A stretch of 64,000 nucleotides of DNA. Source: Conchocele bisecta. Its lineage: Eukaryota > Mollusca > Bivalvia > Lucinida > Thyasiridae. Location: positions 58,641,968 to 58,705,967 of the forward strand of contig CM055273.1 of the NCBI GenBank assembly GCA_029237695.1, read 5' to 3'. Every line of letters starts with the position of its first letter. The first letter of the stretch is position 1. The notes below the pieces were generated by a model. The model was not told the origin of the DNA. It worked only from the letters and a program-made list of their open reading frames with translations, and made no database searches. The position numbers and the translations under genes are program-made. Below are positions 52,001-61,184 of this stretch, piece by piece.

Positions 52001-55000
52001 TGGAAATGGAATTTAAGGTTCTTAATTTAATATCGTTTCTACGCGGCATATAAACAAAAAAAGTGAAATTGAATGGGATGGACATACTATGAAGGTATGT
52101 TTGATTCCCAAGGCGATGTTTGAACCCACAACCTCCAGATTGGAAGTTGGTGTTCTAAGCCCTAGGTCACAACCCATACATTATAAACAAAGGAAAGAAA
52201 TGCTCCTACGAGCGACCATACATACTTATAATAACAGCTGACGTAACGCGCGGTAAACTGAAATGGCCTACGTGACAATTGACATTTACGTGCCAACAAG
52301 ATTTTCACGGTGTGTAATCGATCGTATTTCCTCGCCATCATATGAAACCCGACTCGAGAAACACAAATTAAGTTGTGGATTTCTGATTTTGTCAATTGTT
52401 TGTACGGTCTAAGAAATCAAACAAATGTGACAATTATTTTTACAAAATATTAGAATCGTCTAAGGAGAATTCTCATGTGTTGCCAAAACATGTTTTATTA
52501 AGACGTCGGACAAATGTGAAAAGAAAACCCGAATACATTGATATTTCTTTACAAAAACATATTTTGACAACATTTGAGAATCGTCTTAGGAAACGATTCT
52601 CATGTGCTGCCAAATCTTGGTTTTATCAAAAAATCAAAAAAACAAATGTGAAATTCCACAAGCTAATGCGTAATTATCAATTCATCGGCTATGCGATGAC
52701 GTGAGCGACTACATAGCGTGGTTTTGGTATGTTTGTTTCCACAGAATTCTAAAGGTCAGTCACACTTTGCACGTGAAACTGGATTAGCGACTGATGATTG
52801 TAAACACCATCAGGTGTGCAGCTAGACCGAAAATGATATGTCGCAAATGTGCTAATTGGGGATGGGTGGGTACGGCCATATTTCTTTTTTGTTACAATCT
52901 CGCGTTTTTCTCGATCTCGTTTTCCGCTTTTGGAAATACGATTTGCCCATGCATGTGTAGACAGCATGCGTGTTGGGTTTGCGTTCTACGTACGTACATG
53001 CATATACAGCATGCTAGTTCGAATTGCATTCTACGTACGTATGTACATGTAATGTATGCGCAAAACTCAATTTCAACACGCATGCATTCTACACACACAT
53101 ATTACAGGCCTGTAGCCAGACTTGTTTGAAGGGGGCGGGTTTTTTTTTTTTCTGAAAAATTGGACCTCGAGGCTGGGCGGGGGGGGGGGGGTGTCGTCCG
53201 ACCGCTCCGACCCCCACCCTCCCCCAGGCTACGGGCCTGCATAATGACTTGAACAAACGTATTTCCAAAAGCGGAAGGCGACATTGTGAAAAGGCCGAGG
53301 CGAAAACGCGAGAATGAATACAATAGAATCTCAAGTTTTCGCCTCGCGATTTGGTCTCGCGTTTTCACGATCTTGTGTATAGGTCGACGATGCGATGCAG
53401 TAGCCTAACCAAGAACACGTATCGAAATATCTTTTTTTTTGCTCAATAAACGTGTATTTGGCAGCACATGAGAATCGTCTCCTAAGACGAGTATCATTTT
53501 TTGTCAAATTATGTTTTTGTTGTCAAGAAATATAGATGTTTGTCCACATGTGTTCTATTTCTTAATAAAACGTAAAAATGTTTTTGCAGCACATGAGAAT
53601 CGTCTCCTAAGACAATGTTTACGTGTCCTATTAGGGACATGTGGCAACCTCGCGTTTTCCAGCTTTGGAGACGAAAACGCGAAATTCTATCATATTCAAT
53701 CTCGCGTTTTGCAAACACGCCGCACATGCACATGATGCATGAGCAATAATAATCCGGATTTTTCAAAAGCGAAAGGCGAGATCGCGAAAACGCGAGACGA
53801 TTCTCATTATTTTAGGAAACGATTTTTATGTTTTATTATTGGTCCGATAAATGTGTTTTGAGTATGCACTTGTCGCAACGTTATGTCCGCGGTGGCACAG
53901 TGACAAAAGACCACAAGAATAAATATGTACTATACAATGTTTATTATTATAGATATTTAATATAATATGTATATGTGCCAAGTGCTCAATTGTATTATAT
54001 TTAACAACTATGATAATAGTTTTTGTTTTGGGACAGTTTCGTATAAGAAATCTTACGAGGACAAGTCACTTTTTCAAAATTACTTGCCCTGAAAATTATT
54101 ATTTTCCGGGACAATTCCGGGCAAGTCACTTTTGTGAAGTCACTTGTCCGGGGGACCGGGACAAGTGGCTAAAAAATCAATTTGTACAGCCCTGGTCTGG
54201 TAAATTTTTGTCCGGTCTGGTAAAATTTCAAGTTTACCAGACCGAATGTCCTGTAAAATTTTGGTAGTTTCGCAGAGACTGCCGATATCTGAAAACTTTG
54301 ATTCACTGTCTTTTACTACATTTATATTGTTCCGGTATGACACTGCTGTGATATGAATGGGGAAAACATCAAAGCAATTTTTTCCCACGTATTGCAATTC
54401 ACATTTTGGCCCGACATTGTATTTGTTGCATGTTTTCAGCCACCAAGTCACTGGACTGCCTCGTAGATCAGGCATGGCTGATGCTCCAACAGACACTCGT
54501 TATTGGGGAGAAGGTCATTCTCAAGGTCAAGTCTGGCGGCAAGTCGTAAGCAAACATTTCACACCATCTACCGAGACGAGCCATGTAATTTTGTGCCTAA
54601 AAAGTTGTTCAATTTTTCATGATAAATCTGTAAATCTCGTCGAAAATTTTCACATCAAATTCGTAATTCTATTTTGCATTTGCTCGGGACTTTTCGTCAA
54701 CTTTCAAAGTAATTTCCTGTAAATTATGTAAATATTTTTCATGAGATATCACGCCTCTTCTAAAGTATATTGTTACATGGTTTCCGTTGTTTGCACATAT
54801 GTGCAAACATATAGTGCGTGCTGTTTGCACATGGCTTTAGGCAATGCTCATTCCGGGGCCGTGCGTAATGGAAGTGCCTTCATGACGTCACTACGCAGAA
54901 GTGCCTTCATGACGTCACTACTTCATGACGTTCATGACACGGCCCCGGAATATGAATACCGAAAATTATCTACGTGAATGGGACATTTTATAAAAGTACT

Positions 55001-58000
55001 GAAAATACTGAATATAATGCTCAAATTACGTCAGTTTTTTATTGGAAATGTAACCATAACGTTTGATCATGTCCAGCCGTGTGCAAACGTTTGCTTTGGC
55101 CCGAGGGAACAGTTTGAACCCGCGGCCTGATGCCTTGGGGTTCAAACAGTTCCCTCGGGCCACAGCAAACGTTTGCACACAGCTGGACATGATCAAACCT
55201 TATAAAATCACATGGCTTGTCTCTTTTGTTAGGAATTGTCCTGTGGTATCTCGACACGTCTTGTCGTATCACTTGAGATATTTCAAGTTTTATGGAGAAA
55301 TATCTTGAAGATAACTTTTTACACTTTTTAATGTGTGCAGTTGTCGTTATCAATACATTATGTATGTCTTTACTATCGAGCTGCATTTAGTAATGCAGTT
55401 ACGGATAAATAACAATTACTTTTTTTAAGCCATGGACAGTTTACATAATTCTGAACAGGTCTTAAAAATTCACTCGCCCCGCTCGCCATGGCGAGTCAAT
55501 TTTCGTGTTGGCGAGAGGATTTTCTTTTCACTGGCCCGATTTGGCGAGTGACAAATCAGGAAAGGCCATTCTGTATTTTCCGAAAATTTACGGAACTGAC
55601 AAAATTTGCATCTTAAGTTCCATTCTTTTATTGGTTTTCCTAACGCTTTCCGCGATCTCAAAACCGGAAATGATGTTTTTAATGTTTACATTAGAAACCG
55701 AGATATTGATCAATTACAGCATCCCTGTACTAGACAATTGGACGTCCAGACAGTTGCTATGCGCTCGGCGGGTAGTTTTTACTCACTCCTAAAACAGACC
55801 ACGGTCTCGTTCTGCTGACAGTGTGCCTCGTGTGTGTTAGTGAGGGCATTATCACCAGATTCAATTTGTGCAGGGCGTGTCGCTGGAAGTGTACTGCGTT
55901 AACTACACACTTTTTACTATGGTCAGTGTACACTTGCGCTAATAATAATCAGCGAATATACTGAATTAAAATAGTTTCCAAGACGCGTACATAGCCACTG
56001 CAAAATGAATCTGTGTATTGGAAACGCTTAATAAAGTTACAAAGCATCTGGACAATTGATGCGTAGATCATCTTGTGACTGGAGAAATGGGACTTATGGG
56101 ATTTGTGACCAGTGTATGTCCTGATCAAATAGCACACCCTCCAGCTCCTGTAGTCTGATAATAATCTATATTGCATGTTGGAAGCATGATGAGTGTTTCA
56201 TTGATGGAATAGTGAACAGTGCAGATCCTGATCAAACTGAGCGGATGCACAGGCTTATCTGGATCTACACTGGTCGCAGAACCCATAAGCCCCATTTCTC
56301 CAGTCACAGCCACAAATAACACTTGTTCTCATTATATTTCTTATTGCATAAAATAATTTCAGAAAGCATATAAACATGTTATGTACTATTCTACTGCATG
56401 GTTCTAAAACAAGTTAATTGCCTAACCTTTTTCGAAAAGGTATTACTACTTCTTGCATTTTCCTAAAATGTTGGGCAAGTAGCTTTTTGGTCTGGGCGAG
56501 TAGATTATAATTGTACAAAAAGTGAATATTTTTAAGCCCTGCTGAACATGTCAAATACTTAGTCTCTTTACAAAACTTAACATCAGAGAAATAAGTTATA
56601 ACTTCTATTTCCTTTATTGAAAATTCTTAATATTTCACTTGTGCATTCCTCTAAGGTTGTACTATCATGCTATGACAAATCTACGACCGTCCAACCCCTG
56701 CTGATCCCAAGGTCAAGGTCACATACTTTACAAAACTTTTCAGTCTCTTTACAAAACTTAACATCAGAGAAATATGTTATGACTTCTATTTCTTTCATCG
56801 AAAATTCTTAATATTTCATGCATGCATTCCTCTAAGGCTCTACTATCATGCTGTGACAAATTCCCGCTGATTTCGAGATCAAGCTCACATACTTAGTCTC
56901 TTTACAAAACTTAACATTAGAGAAATCGGTTATAACTTCTATTTCCTTGCTCGGATCTGCTTCACATTTCACACACGCATTGCTCCAATGGACCTCTACC
57001 ACCCTGTGACAAATTCACGTTCATGCCGCTCTCGCTAAGCCCAGAGTCAAGGTCACAAGCCCACACACTTGGAAATTTTTACATATTTTAGGGGTACCTG
57101 GGCCCACGCAGGGGGTATTCCGCAAGTCTCGCTTACTGACCAATCTATTTGTGAACATGTATCCTGTCTATTGTAGCATGAAGGCCATAATTGTGAAGAT
57201 TGACACCGCTGGAGTTGAGGTAATCTTCCTGACATTTATGATCGGTGAACGTTTCTTCACACCATATTTCAATAATTTTTGGCTGTGACTGGAGAAATGG
57301 GGCTTATTGATTTGCGACCAGTGTAGATCCAGATCAGCCTGTGTATCCGCATGGTTAGAATCTTAATATTTTGCGGACGGCTGGTGGCCTACTGGATAGA
57401 CTGAACATACCTTTTATCAGCACTCTCATTGAGGTGTTTCAGAGTGGTAACGACATACTTTCGAGAAGAAATAAAGAATATGGCGGAAAAAATCTCAAAA
57501 CATTCATGCTACTGTTTTAAAATTGTGTCCAGTCTATAATGGATTAATACACACATAATACCATTTCTATATTGTCTAACTCAATAACATTTGTGCCCGC
57601 AGGCAAACCCGACAAGCAACTGTAACTCGCCATCCAGCGACAAGGAGAACGAGAGGGAAGAAAATGCCCAGTCGCCCAAGAAATGGGTGCCTCCCAAGGT
57701 GGGCAATAGCTGGCCGCGTATCCACCAGTTTGTTCTGACCTACCGTAATAACCATAAATATTCGGACCATTTATTTGGGGAAACACATAAAAACATGGTT
57801 TCTCCGACGACAGTGAGAGTACCAATATTTAAGGATAGTATGGCAGTAGTGGTTTGATAACAATGTATTTGGATACAATTTGTTTTGGGACCCAAGACAA
57901 ATTGTGTCTGAATATTTATGGTTATTATGGTATTCACTTCCATGTTTCACCAGGTTACTCCTACTCATCTTTTACATAAATATTTAAAATTTAGTAACTT

Positions 58001-58691
58001 GTTAAATATTTATTTTTAATGTTTGAATGCTCAGATCCGCAGCATCAATGTGGATGATCATTATACCTCCGGCTTACAAAATATACCGACGGGTATTACT
58101 ACATAGTTTTCGCCATACCGTGCATAACACATAAACATAACATATTGTTTTTCAGTCCAGACAGCGGCCGGTGGTATCCGTGAGCCGCTGCTCATTTATC
58201 ATGGTTGTAGTAATGTGTGAATACATACTTAAATCGTATTGCTGCCACACTGCCTAATGGATATCAGAGTACTTGACTCTTTCACACCTAAGTAACTAGA
58301 ATGGATTTTGATATGTTAATTTTGCAACCAATCCAATCGTCAGAAAATTATATTACAGACGAGTCCATTTATGAAAAGGAGGTGTTTTTGTTCTCAAACA
58401 TATGAAAATTACTTGCAAAGAGCGCAAATCTTGATGAGCCGTCTAGTCTGGATCTACACTGTTGGCCAAAACCACTATACAGGTCTGTAGTGTTGAAGGG
58501 GTTATTGACAGATTTTATTTTTCTTGCTGAAGTAAATACAATATTATTAAAAAATGTCCTGTTGTTAAACAGGCATAACATGTTGTTATATTTCTCATTT
58601 GTATTCCATTGCAGCTGCTTCCCTACAAGTACAGTATACGGTTTGAAAATGATGACAGTGTCATACACTCGGTGCCAGCTGGCGACCTCGG
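45977..58691 (+). CDS. BAZ1B: BAZ1B/WSTF, first six coding exons (runs off the right edge)
   Basis: Large nuclear protein that partners the ISWI ATPase (WICH complex) and, in vertebrates, phosphorylates H2A.X through its WAC-containing N-terminus. Coding segments here: 45977..46089, 49768..49943, 54440..54545, 57177..57219, 57603..57698 and 58615..58691, all GT/AG with matching phases. The joined protein starts MPLLSKRIFS, then LFTIPHTKEQF, RIWTCQSTG, LTHEEAW, LELVHH, CLVDQAWL and NCNSPSSDKEN, then KWVPPK and LLPYKYSIRF. WAC domain plus SPSSDKEN and KW.PPK fit BAZ1B rather than BAZ1A. DDT, WAKZ, PHD and bromodomain exons must lie to the right of the window. Confidence 0.93.
46818..46950 (+). 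repeat. 68-bp direct duplication
   Basis: CCGTCATATGACATAACTAT and on, present twice in a row, immediately left of the 470-bp inverted-repeat element. In BAZ1B intron 1. Confidence 0.85.
46955..47424. mobile_element. 470-bp element with ~75-bp inverted ends
   Basis: Left CAGAGTTATGATTCCACTCA through AATCAGATCTGATTCGCA, right the inverse ending AATCATAACTCTG. AT-rich middle without a clear frame. Confidence 0.8.
47430..48837. other. BAZ1B intron 1, largely unassigned
   Basis: No repeat family recognised apart from the SINE tail at its end; the CRE/YY1 motif pair is annotated separately. Confidence 0.35.
48250..48324 (+). promoter_or_regulatory. CRE and YY1-like motifs in BAZ1B intron 1
   Basis: A perfect CRE (TGACGTCA, 48250-48257) is followed by AAGATGGCGGC (48308-48318), the composite YY1/initiator sequence of many metazoan promoters. 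The ATG inside it opens MAAN and reaches AG/gtaaaa. It could be an alternative promoter or first exon, or a chance combination. Confidence 0.3.
48838..48890 (+). repeat. SINE tail fragment
   Basis: TATGACCTTAGCTGTTGTTG followed by GGGACGTTAAAC: the conserved 3' tail shared by the SINEs and by repeat A. Confidence 0.5.
49050..49360. mobile_element. Diverged copy of the 7349..7655 element
   Basis: Opposite orientation, left end GCTCCAAATAAGGTGC, with the same AAAAGTGGGAGTACAAAATA and TATCATTTGTTCC blocks, plus a small inserted hairpin (GAGCTGCAAAAAG / CTTTTTGCAGCTC). Confidence 0.6.
49387..49674. mobile_element. Family G MITE upstream of BAZ1B exon 2
   Basis: Left end GTAGCAGATTTCATCAAC, right end GGTGAAATAGGCTAC. 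Ends 93 bp before exon 2. Confidence 0.78.
49768..49943 (+). CDS. BAZ1B: BAZ1B coding exon 2 (WAC domain)
   Basis: Codes DEYEKRIHLYKNRIWTCQST followed by LTHEEAWNSEK, FAPCYDKPVLELVHH. It is the most conserved part of the WAC domain and the clearest identification of the gene. Acceptor ttaacag, donor gtaagt, phase 2 to 1. Confidence 0.95.
50864..51921. mobile_element. pogo/Tigger-like element, 1058 bp
   Basis: TA on both sides and inverted ends CAGTCGAACTTCGATGGGTC / GACCCATCGAAGTTCGACTG. CAGT(C/T)GAAC ends with TA targets are typical of pogo-class elements. No full frame. Nested in 50492..54194. Confidence 0.78.
52073..52180 (-). repeat. tRNA-derived SINE, truncated
   Basis: Minus-strand tRNA-like head with TGTGGGTTCAAACATCGCC and the CCATCCCATTC body block, without the usual tail. 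Lies inside the 3.7-kb element 50492..54194. Confidence 0.5.
52440..52650. repeat. Diverged hairpin repeats related to F1 core
   Basis: Two sets of GAGAATCGTCT / GATTCTCATGTGCTGCCAAA blocks, the same words as the F1 MITE core. Similar blocks lie at 53455..53625 and 53795..53825. Confidence 0.55.
53105..53239. mobile_element. GC-rich MITE with CAGGCCTGTAGCC ends
   Basis: Ends CAGGCCTGTAGCC and GGCTACGGGCCTG, with a T11 run and a G14 run inside. Confidence 0.6.
54440..54545 (+). CDS. BAZ1B: BAZ1B coding exon 3 (WAC domain)
   Basis: Codes TKSLDCLVDQAWLMLQQTL then IGEKVILKVKSGGKS, aligned with the SLEKLVDTAWLEI...VGEE part of WSTF. Acceptor tgttttcag, donor gtaagc, phase 1 to 2. Confidence 0.92.
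54850..54951. repeat. Inverted ends enclosing duplicated CRE sites
   Basis: ATTCCGGGGCCGTG and CACGGCCCCGGAAT enclose two copies of AGTGCCTTCATGACGTCACT. TGACGTCA at 54892-54899 and 54909-54916. Confidence 0.7.
55061..55199. repeat. 139-bp near-perfect hairpin
   Basis: Arms of about 61 bp (GTTTGATCATGTCCAGCCGT and on) with a 15-nt centre. In BAZ1B intron 3. Confidence 0.82.
55210..55980. other. BAZ1B intron 3, unassigned
   Basis: No exon or repeat family recognised. Confidence 0.35.
56074..56311. mobile_element. Family Q element in BAZ1B intron 3
   Basis: GTGACTGGAGAAATGGGACT left and CCCATTTCTCCAGTCACAG right. Confidence 0.68.
56555..57150. repeat. ~165-bp tandem repeat, three units
   Basis: TCTCTTTACAAAACTTAACA recurs near 56563, 56743 and 56901 with GCATTCCTCTAAGG between. 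The last unit runs into the CCTGGGCCCACGCAGGGGGT segment also seen at 27541..27790. Ends 26 bp before BAZ1B exon 4. Confidence 0.72.
57177..57219 (+). CDS. BAZ1B: BAZ1B coding exon 4 (43-nt microexon-like)
   Basis: Short exon coding MKAIIVKIDTAGVE, corresponding to the MLKVKIVKIHPLEKV strand that ends the WAC domain. Acceptor tattgtag, donor gtaatc, phase 2 to 0. Its size makes it easy to miss, but it alone restores the frame between exons 3 and 5. Confidence 0.88.
57603..57698 (+). CDS. BAZ1B: BAZ1B coding exon 5 (SPSSDKEN)
   Basis: Thirty-two codons, phase 0 to 0, NPTSNCNSPSSDKENE to SPKKWVPPK. The SPSSDKEN string is shared with WSTF and not, as far as I recall, with BAZ1A. Donor gtgggc. 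A MITE starts 42 nt into the next intron. Confidence 0.92.
57741..57932. mobile_element. Family P MITE after BAZ1B exon 5
   Basis: TACCGTAATAACCATAAATA at the left and TTTATGGTTATTATGGTA at the right. Starts 42 bp after the exon 5 donor. Confidence 0.72.
58273..58504. mobile_element. F4 MITE in BAZ1B intron 5
   Basis: Reverse copy with CTCTTTCACACCTAAGTAAC left and GTTGAAGGGGTTA right. Its right end is 110 bp before exon 6. Confidence 0.65.
58615..58691 (+). CDS. BAZ1B: BAZ1B coding exon 6
   Basis: Codes LLPYKYSIRFENDDSVIHSV then PAGDL, matching FLPHKYDVKLQNEDKIISNVPADSL of WSTF. Acceptor ccattgcag, donor gtaggt, ends in phase 2. The next exon is not visible in the remaining 5.3 kb. Confidence 0.92.
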
Positions 58692-58892
58692 GTAGGTAAC
58701 AGTGATTTAAATGGGCAAATTACATTTTTTTCTTTGATATGTCCCCGGTCACGGTAGAGGCAGGAGGCATATAGTGTTTGGACTGTGTCCGTCCGTTCGT
58801 GTGTGGCTCACATTAAGAAGTTTGCTGGAAAGTCTCGCATCTGCCACTGGAAGCATTCGTGTGCCGACAGGCTACATTTGTTTCTTTTCACT

Positions 58893-59068
58893 GGTATGTA
58901 ATTAACTATTTCACTGGTATGTAATTAACTATTTCACTGGTATGTAATTAACTATTTCACTTGTAATTAACTATTTCACTGGTATGTAATTAACTATTTC
59001 ACTGGTATGTAATTAACTATTTCACTGGTATGTAATTAACTATTTCACTGGTATGTAATTAACTATTT
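58893..59068 (+). repeat. 23-bp tandem repeat, about eight units
   Basis: Units TTCACTGGTATGTAATTAAC plus TAT, one shortened. The array runs into the left end of the F3 MITE at 59059. Confidence 0.92.
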
Positions 59069-59286
59069 CAATCTGGGAAACTTGTGGCTATAAACAGTTC
59101 AAAATTAGCAAATGACAATTCATTAAATTTTCTTTTATTTCTCCCTGTAAATATCCTGAATATGTCTTGGAATTTCAATAGAATTATGTAATTCTAATGA
59201 AATTCCAAGACGTATTTACACAAGTAATAAGAGAAACACTTGTAATTTGTTGGCTGTTATTTTCACCGTGGGCATGCAAAGAGTTA
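59059..59286. mobile_element. F3 foldback MITE
   Basis: Right end GCATGCAAAGAGTTAA, arms around TTAGAATTACATAATTC-like centre. The left edge lies in the 23-bp tandem repeat. In BAZ1B intron 6. Confidence 0.65.
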
Positions 59287-59338
59287 ACACTGATAGTGAC
59301 TTGATAGTAATGCAAAGATGAATAGATAGGTTACTATA

Positions 59339-59691
59339 GGAATGAATAGCCTTTTTGTGGAATTTATCGGGGTATAAACTTGGAAAAGTCGCGGGAATAC
59401 TAGACGAAGGCCGGAAGGCCTCGTCCAGTATTCCCGTGACTTTTCCAAGTTTATATCCCCGATAAATTCAACAAAAAGGCCATTCATTCCTTATAATTCC
59501 AGCATTTGAAATAAATTCATCAAGAAAATGTGTTTATTTTCCGTTTCTCTTAAGAATTATTTTAACTGCGCCTCACGGTTACGGAAAGTAGTTTGGCGTG
59601 GGAGTTTACTGGGATATAAATTTTGGACAGAGACTTGCTATGGACCAATCAAATGTTAGGGAATTGTGTAAATATTTTTGTGCTGGAATTA
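59339..59691. mobile_element. Family K hairpin element in BAZ1B intron 6
   Basis: Third copy with a few changes in the hairpin; conserved block intact to GTGCTGGAATTAT. Confidence 0.75.
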
Positions 59692-60102
59692 TTGAGGTTA
59701 ATGCTGATAATTGTAATTGTCAAGTTTTCAAGTTGACAGATGTGAACGCTTGTCGTATCCGTGATTACCTCATGGCCACCCATACAGGTGTATTCCCATA
59801 TGTATATCTATGGTTTAAAAAATACTTGCCTAGCTCATCATATCAGAATTGCTGATTGAGTCTGGGCGAGAACTTTCTATAGGCCCTTACCTAGTCTACC
59901 AAGTGTAAGATCACTGTATTTTCCATTAAGAGAAGAGTTGGTGAGTAAAGTTTGTACCTTGGCAAATAGATATTAATCATACTTGCCCTGTTCGGCGAGT
60001 GAGAAAATGGAATTTTTCAAGCTCATATATGACATTACCCAACCTCCTATATAAATTGTAATTCGTTAGTTTCGACTGTGTTCCTCATTTTTTTAGCTCA
60101 CC

Positions 60103-61169
60103 CAGGGTTCCCGCGGGGCCTTGAAAGGCTGGAAAAGCCTGGAATTTAACAAAATGCCATTCAAGGCCTTGAAAGTACTTAAATTTAAAAGACCGGCCTT
60201 GAAAAGCCTTGAAATCGGGCAATATCGCCAGCTGCAGCAACATCGCAAAACCCACAAAAAATCCGGTAGAAATTTAGCATGTTTACGGTACCGTAATCAG
60301 CTGATCAGAGTGCATTGCGTATCATTCGGAAGCCTCGGATGTTTTCCCTACGAGCCGTGCGTCATTTGTGTATCGGGTTTCCTGAATGGCTAATTTACAG
60401 TTGCAGCTATCAGCTAAACCAATCAGAAGCTCTCTTACTATTTAGATCGAACATGCTGCATTGTAAACAGTTTTCTGAAATTCCGTGACGAAATGGGGAA
60501 GTGTTCTTTCCAAGAAATCTGGCTGAAAAACGCAGATTATAAAGACTGGCTTTTACCAGTTCCTGGAGATCAATTCTCGGCACGATGTTCGTCTTGTCAA
60601 AAAACATTCAGCGTCTCAAATATGGGGGAATCTGCTGTGCGATCGCACAAAAAATCAGAAAAACGTACTAAATCTGTGAAGGACGTTAATCACAATACGA
60701 AAATTAACTTCGGAAGTTCTCAACAGTCGTCTTCTACTAGGCCTACCAGCGTGAATGAATTTGCAGAAAAGGCATCAGAAATTCAAGCTGCTGAGATAAT
60801 TTGGGCCACAAAATGTGTTCAGGGGTTGATGTATCGGACCGATGCAAAAAAAAAAAAAATTCATAAAAATACCCCACCCACTATTTTTGTAAATAGGTGA
60901 TGCCTATGTGACGGGATTCAAAGCATCCTATCACAATTTGTTCATAAATTTTATGACATCACTATTCACTATGCAATAAACTTAGGCCATTATACATTAA
61001 TAACTTTCATACACATTTCACTTAATTTTGTCACAATTACCCATGTCGGCTAAGGGCCTTGAAAAGCCTTGAATTTGAAAATTTTGGGCCTTGAAAAATG
61101 CAAAAAAAACACAAATAAATGGCCTTGAATAGCCTTGAATTTCACAAATGTTCATCTGTGGGAACCCTG
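60103..61169 (+). mobile_element. hAT-like element with 5-bp duplication and a BED-like ORF
   Basis: Ends CAGGGTTCCCGCGGG and CTGTGGGAACCCTG, flanked by TCACC on both sides (60098-60102, 61170-61174). Both sub-terminal regions hold GGCCTTGAAAAGCCTTGAA repeats. Encodes one short protein frame only, so it is not autonomous. Confidence 0.75.
60493..60900 (+). CDS. BED/hAT-type zinc-finger ORF remnant, 135 aa
   Basis: MGKCSFQEIWLKNADYKDWL leads into ARCSSCQKTFSVSNMGESAV then RSHKKSEK: a Cys-x2-Cys plus His pattern like the N-terminal zinc finger of hAT-type transposase relatives. The frame stops after an A12 run (60846..60857), with no catalytic domain following. A truncated transposon gene inside the element 60103..61169, probably non-functional. 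Confidence 0.55.
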   Translation: MGKCSFQEIWLKNADYKDWLLPVPGDQFSARCSSCQKTFSVSNMGESAVRSHKKSEKRTKSVKDVNHNTKINFGSSQQSSSTRPTSVNEFAEKASEIQAAEIIWATKCVQGLMYRTDAKKKKIHKNTPPTIFVNR

Positions 61170-61184
61170 TCACCTGAGCAAAGC

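Larger units (their letters stand above)
50492..54194. mobile_element. 3.7-kb DNA transposon-like element in BAZ1B intron 2
   Basis: Ends CAGGGCTGTACAAATTG and its exact inverse, flanked by GTCTG on both sides (50487-50491, 54195-54199). Sub-terminal GGGACAAGT / ACTTGTCC blocks at both ends. The interior has nested elements and CGCGTTTTC-type inverted repeats, and no intact transposase. Confidence 0.8.

Noticed and set aside
45977..58691. Assignment of the WAC-domain gene to BAZ1A/ACF1.
   Set aside because: SPSSDKEN, KW.PPK and LPYKYS...VPAGDL follow the WSTF order; I recall no equivalent in BAZ1A. Exons beyond the window would settle it.
59598..59855. 85-aa plus-strand frame as BAZ1B exon 7.
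   Set aside because: Begins in the conserved block of the family K repeat and has no similarity to the RTERPP...FIRHNALR segment expected next.
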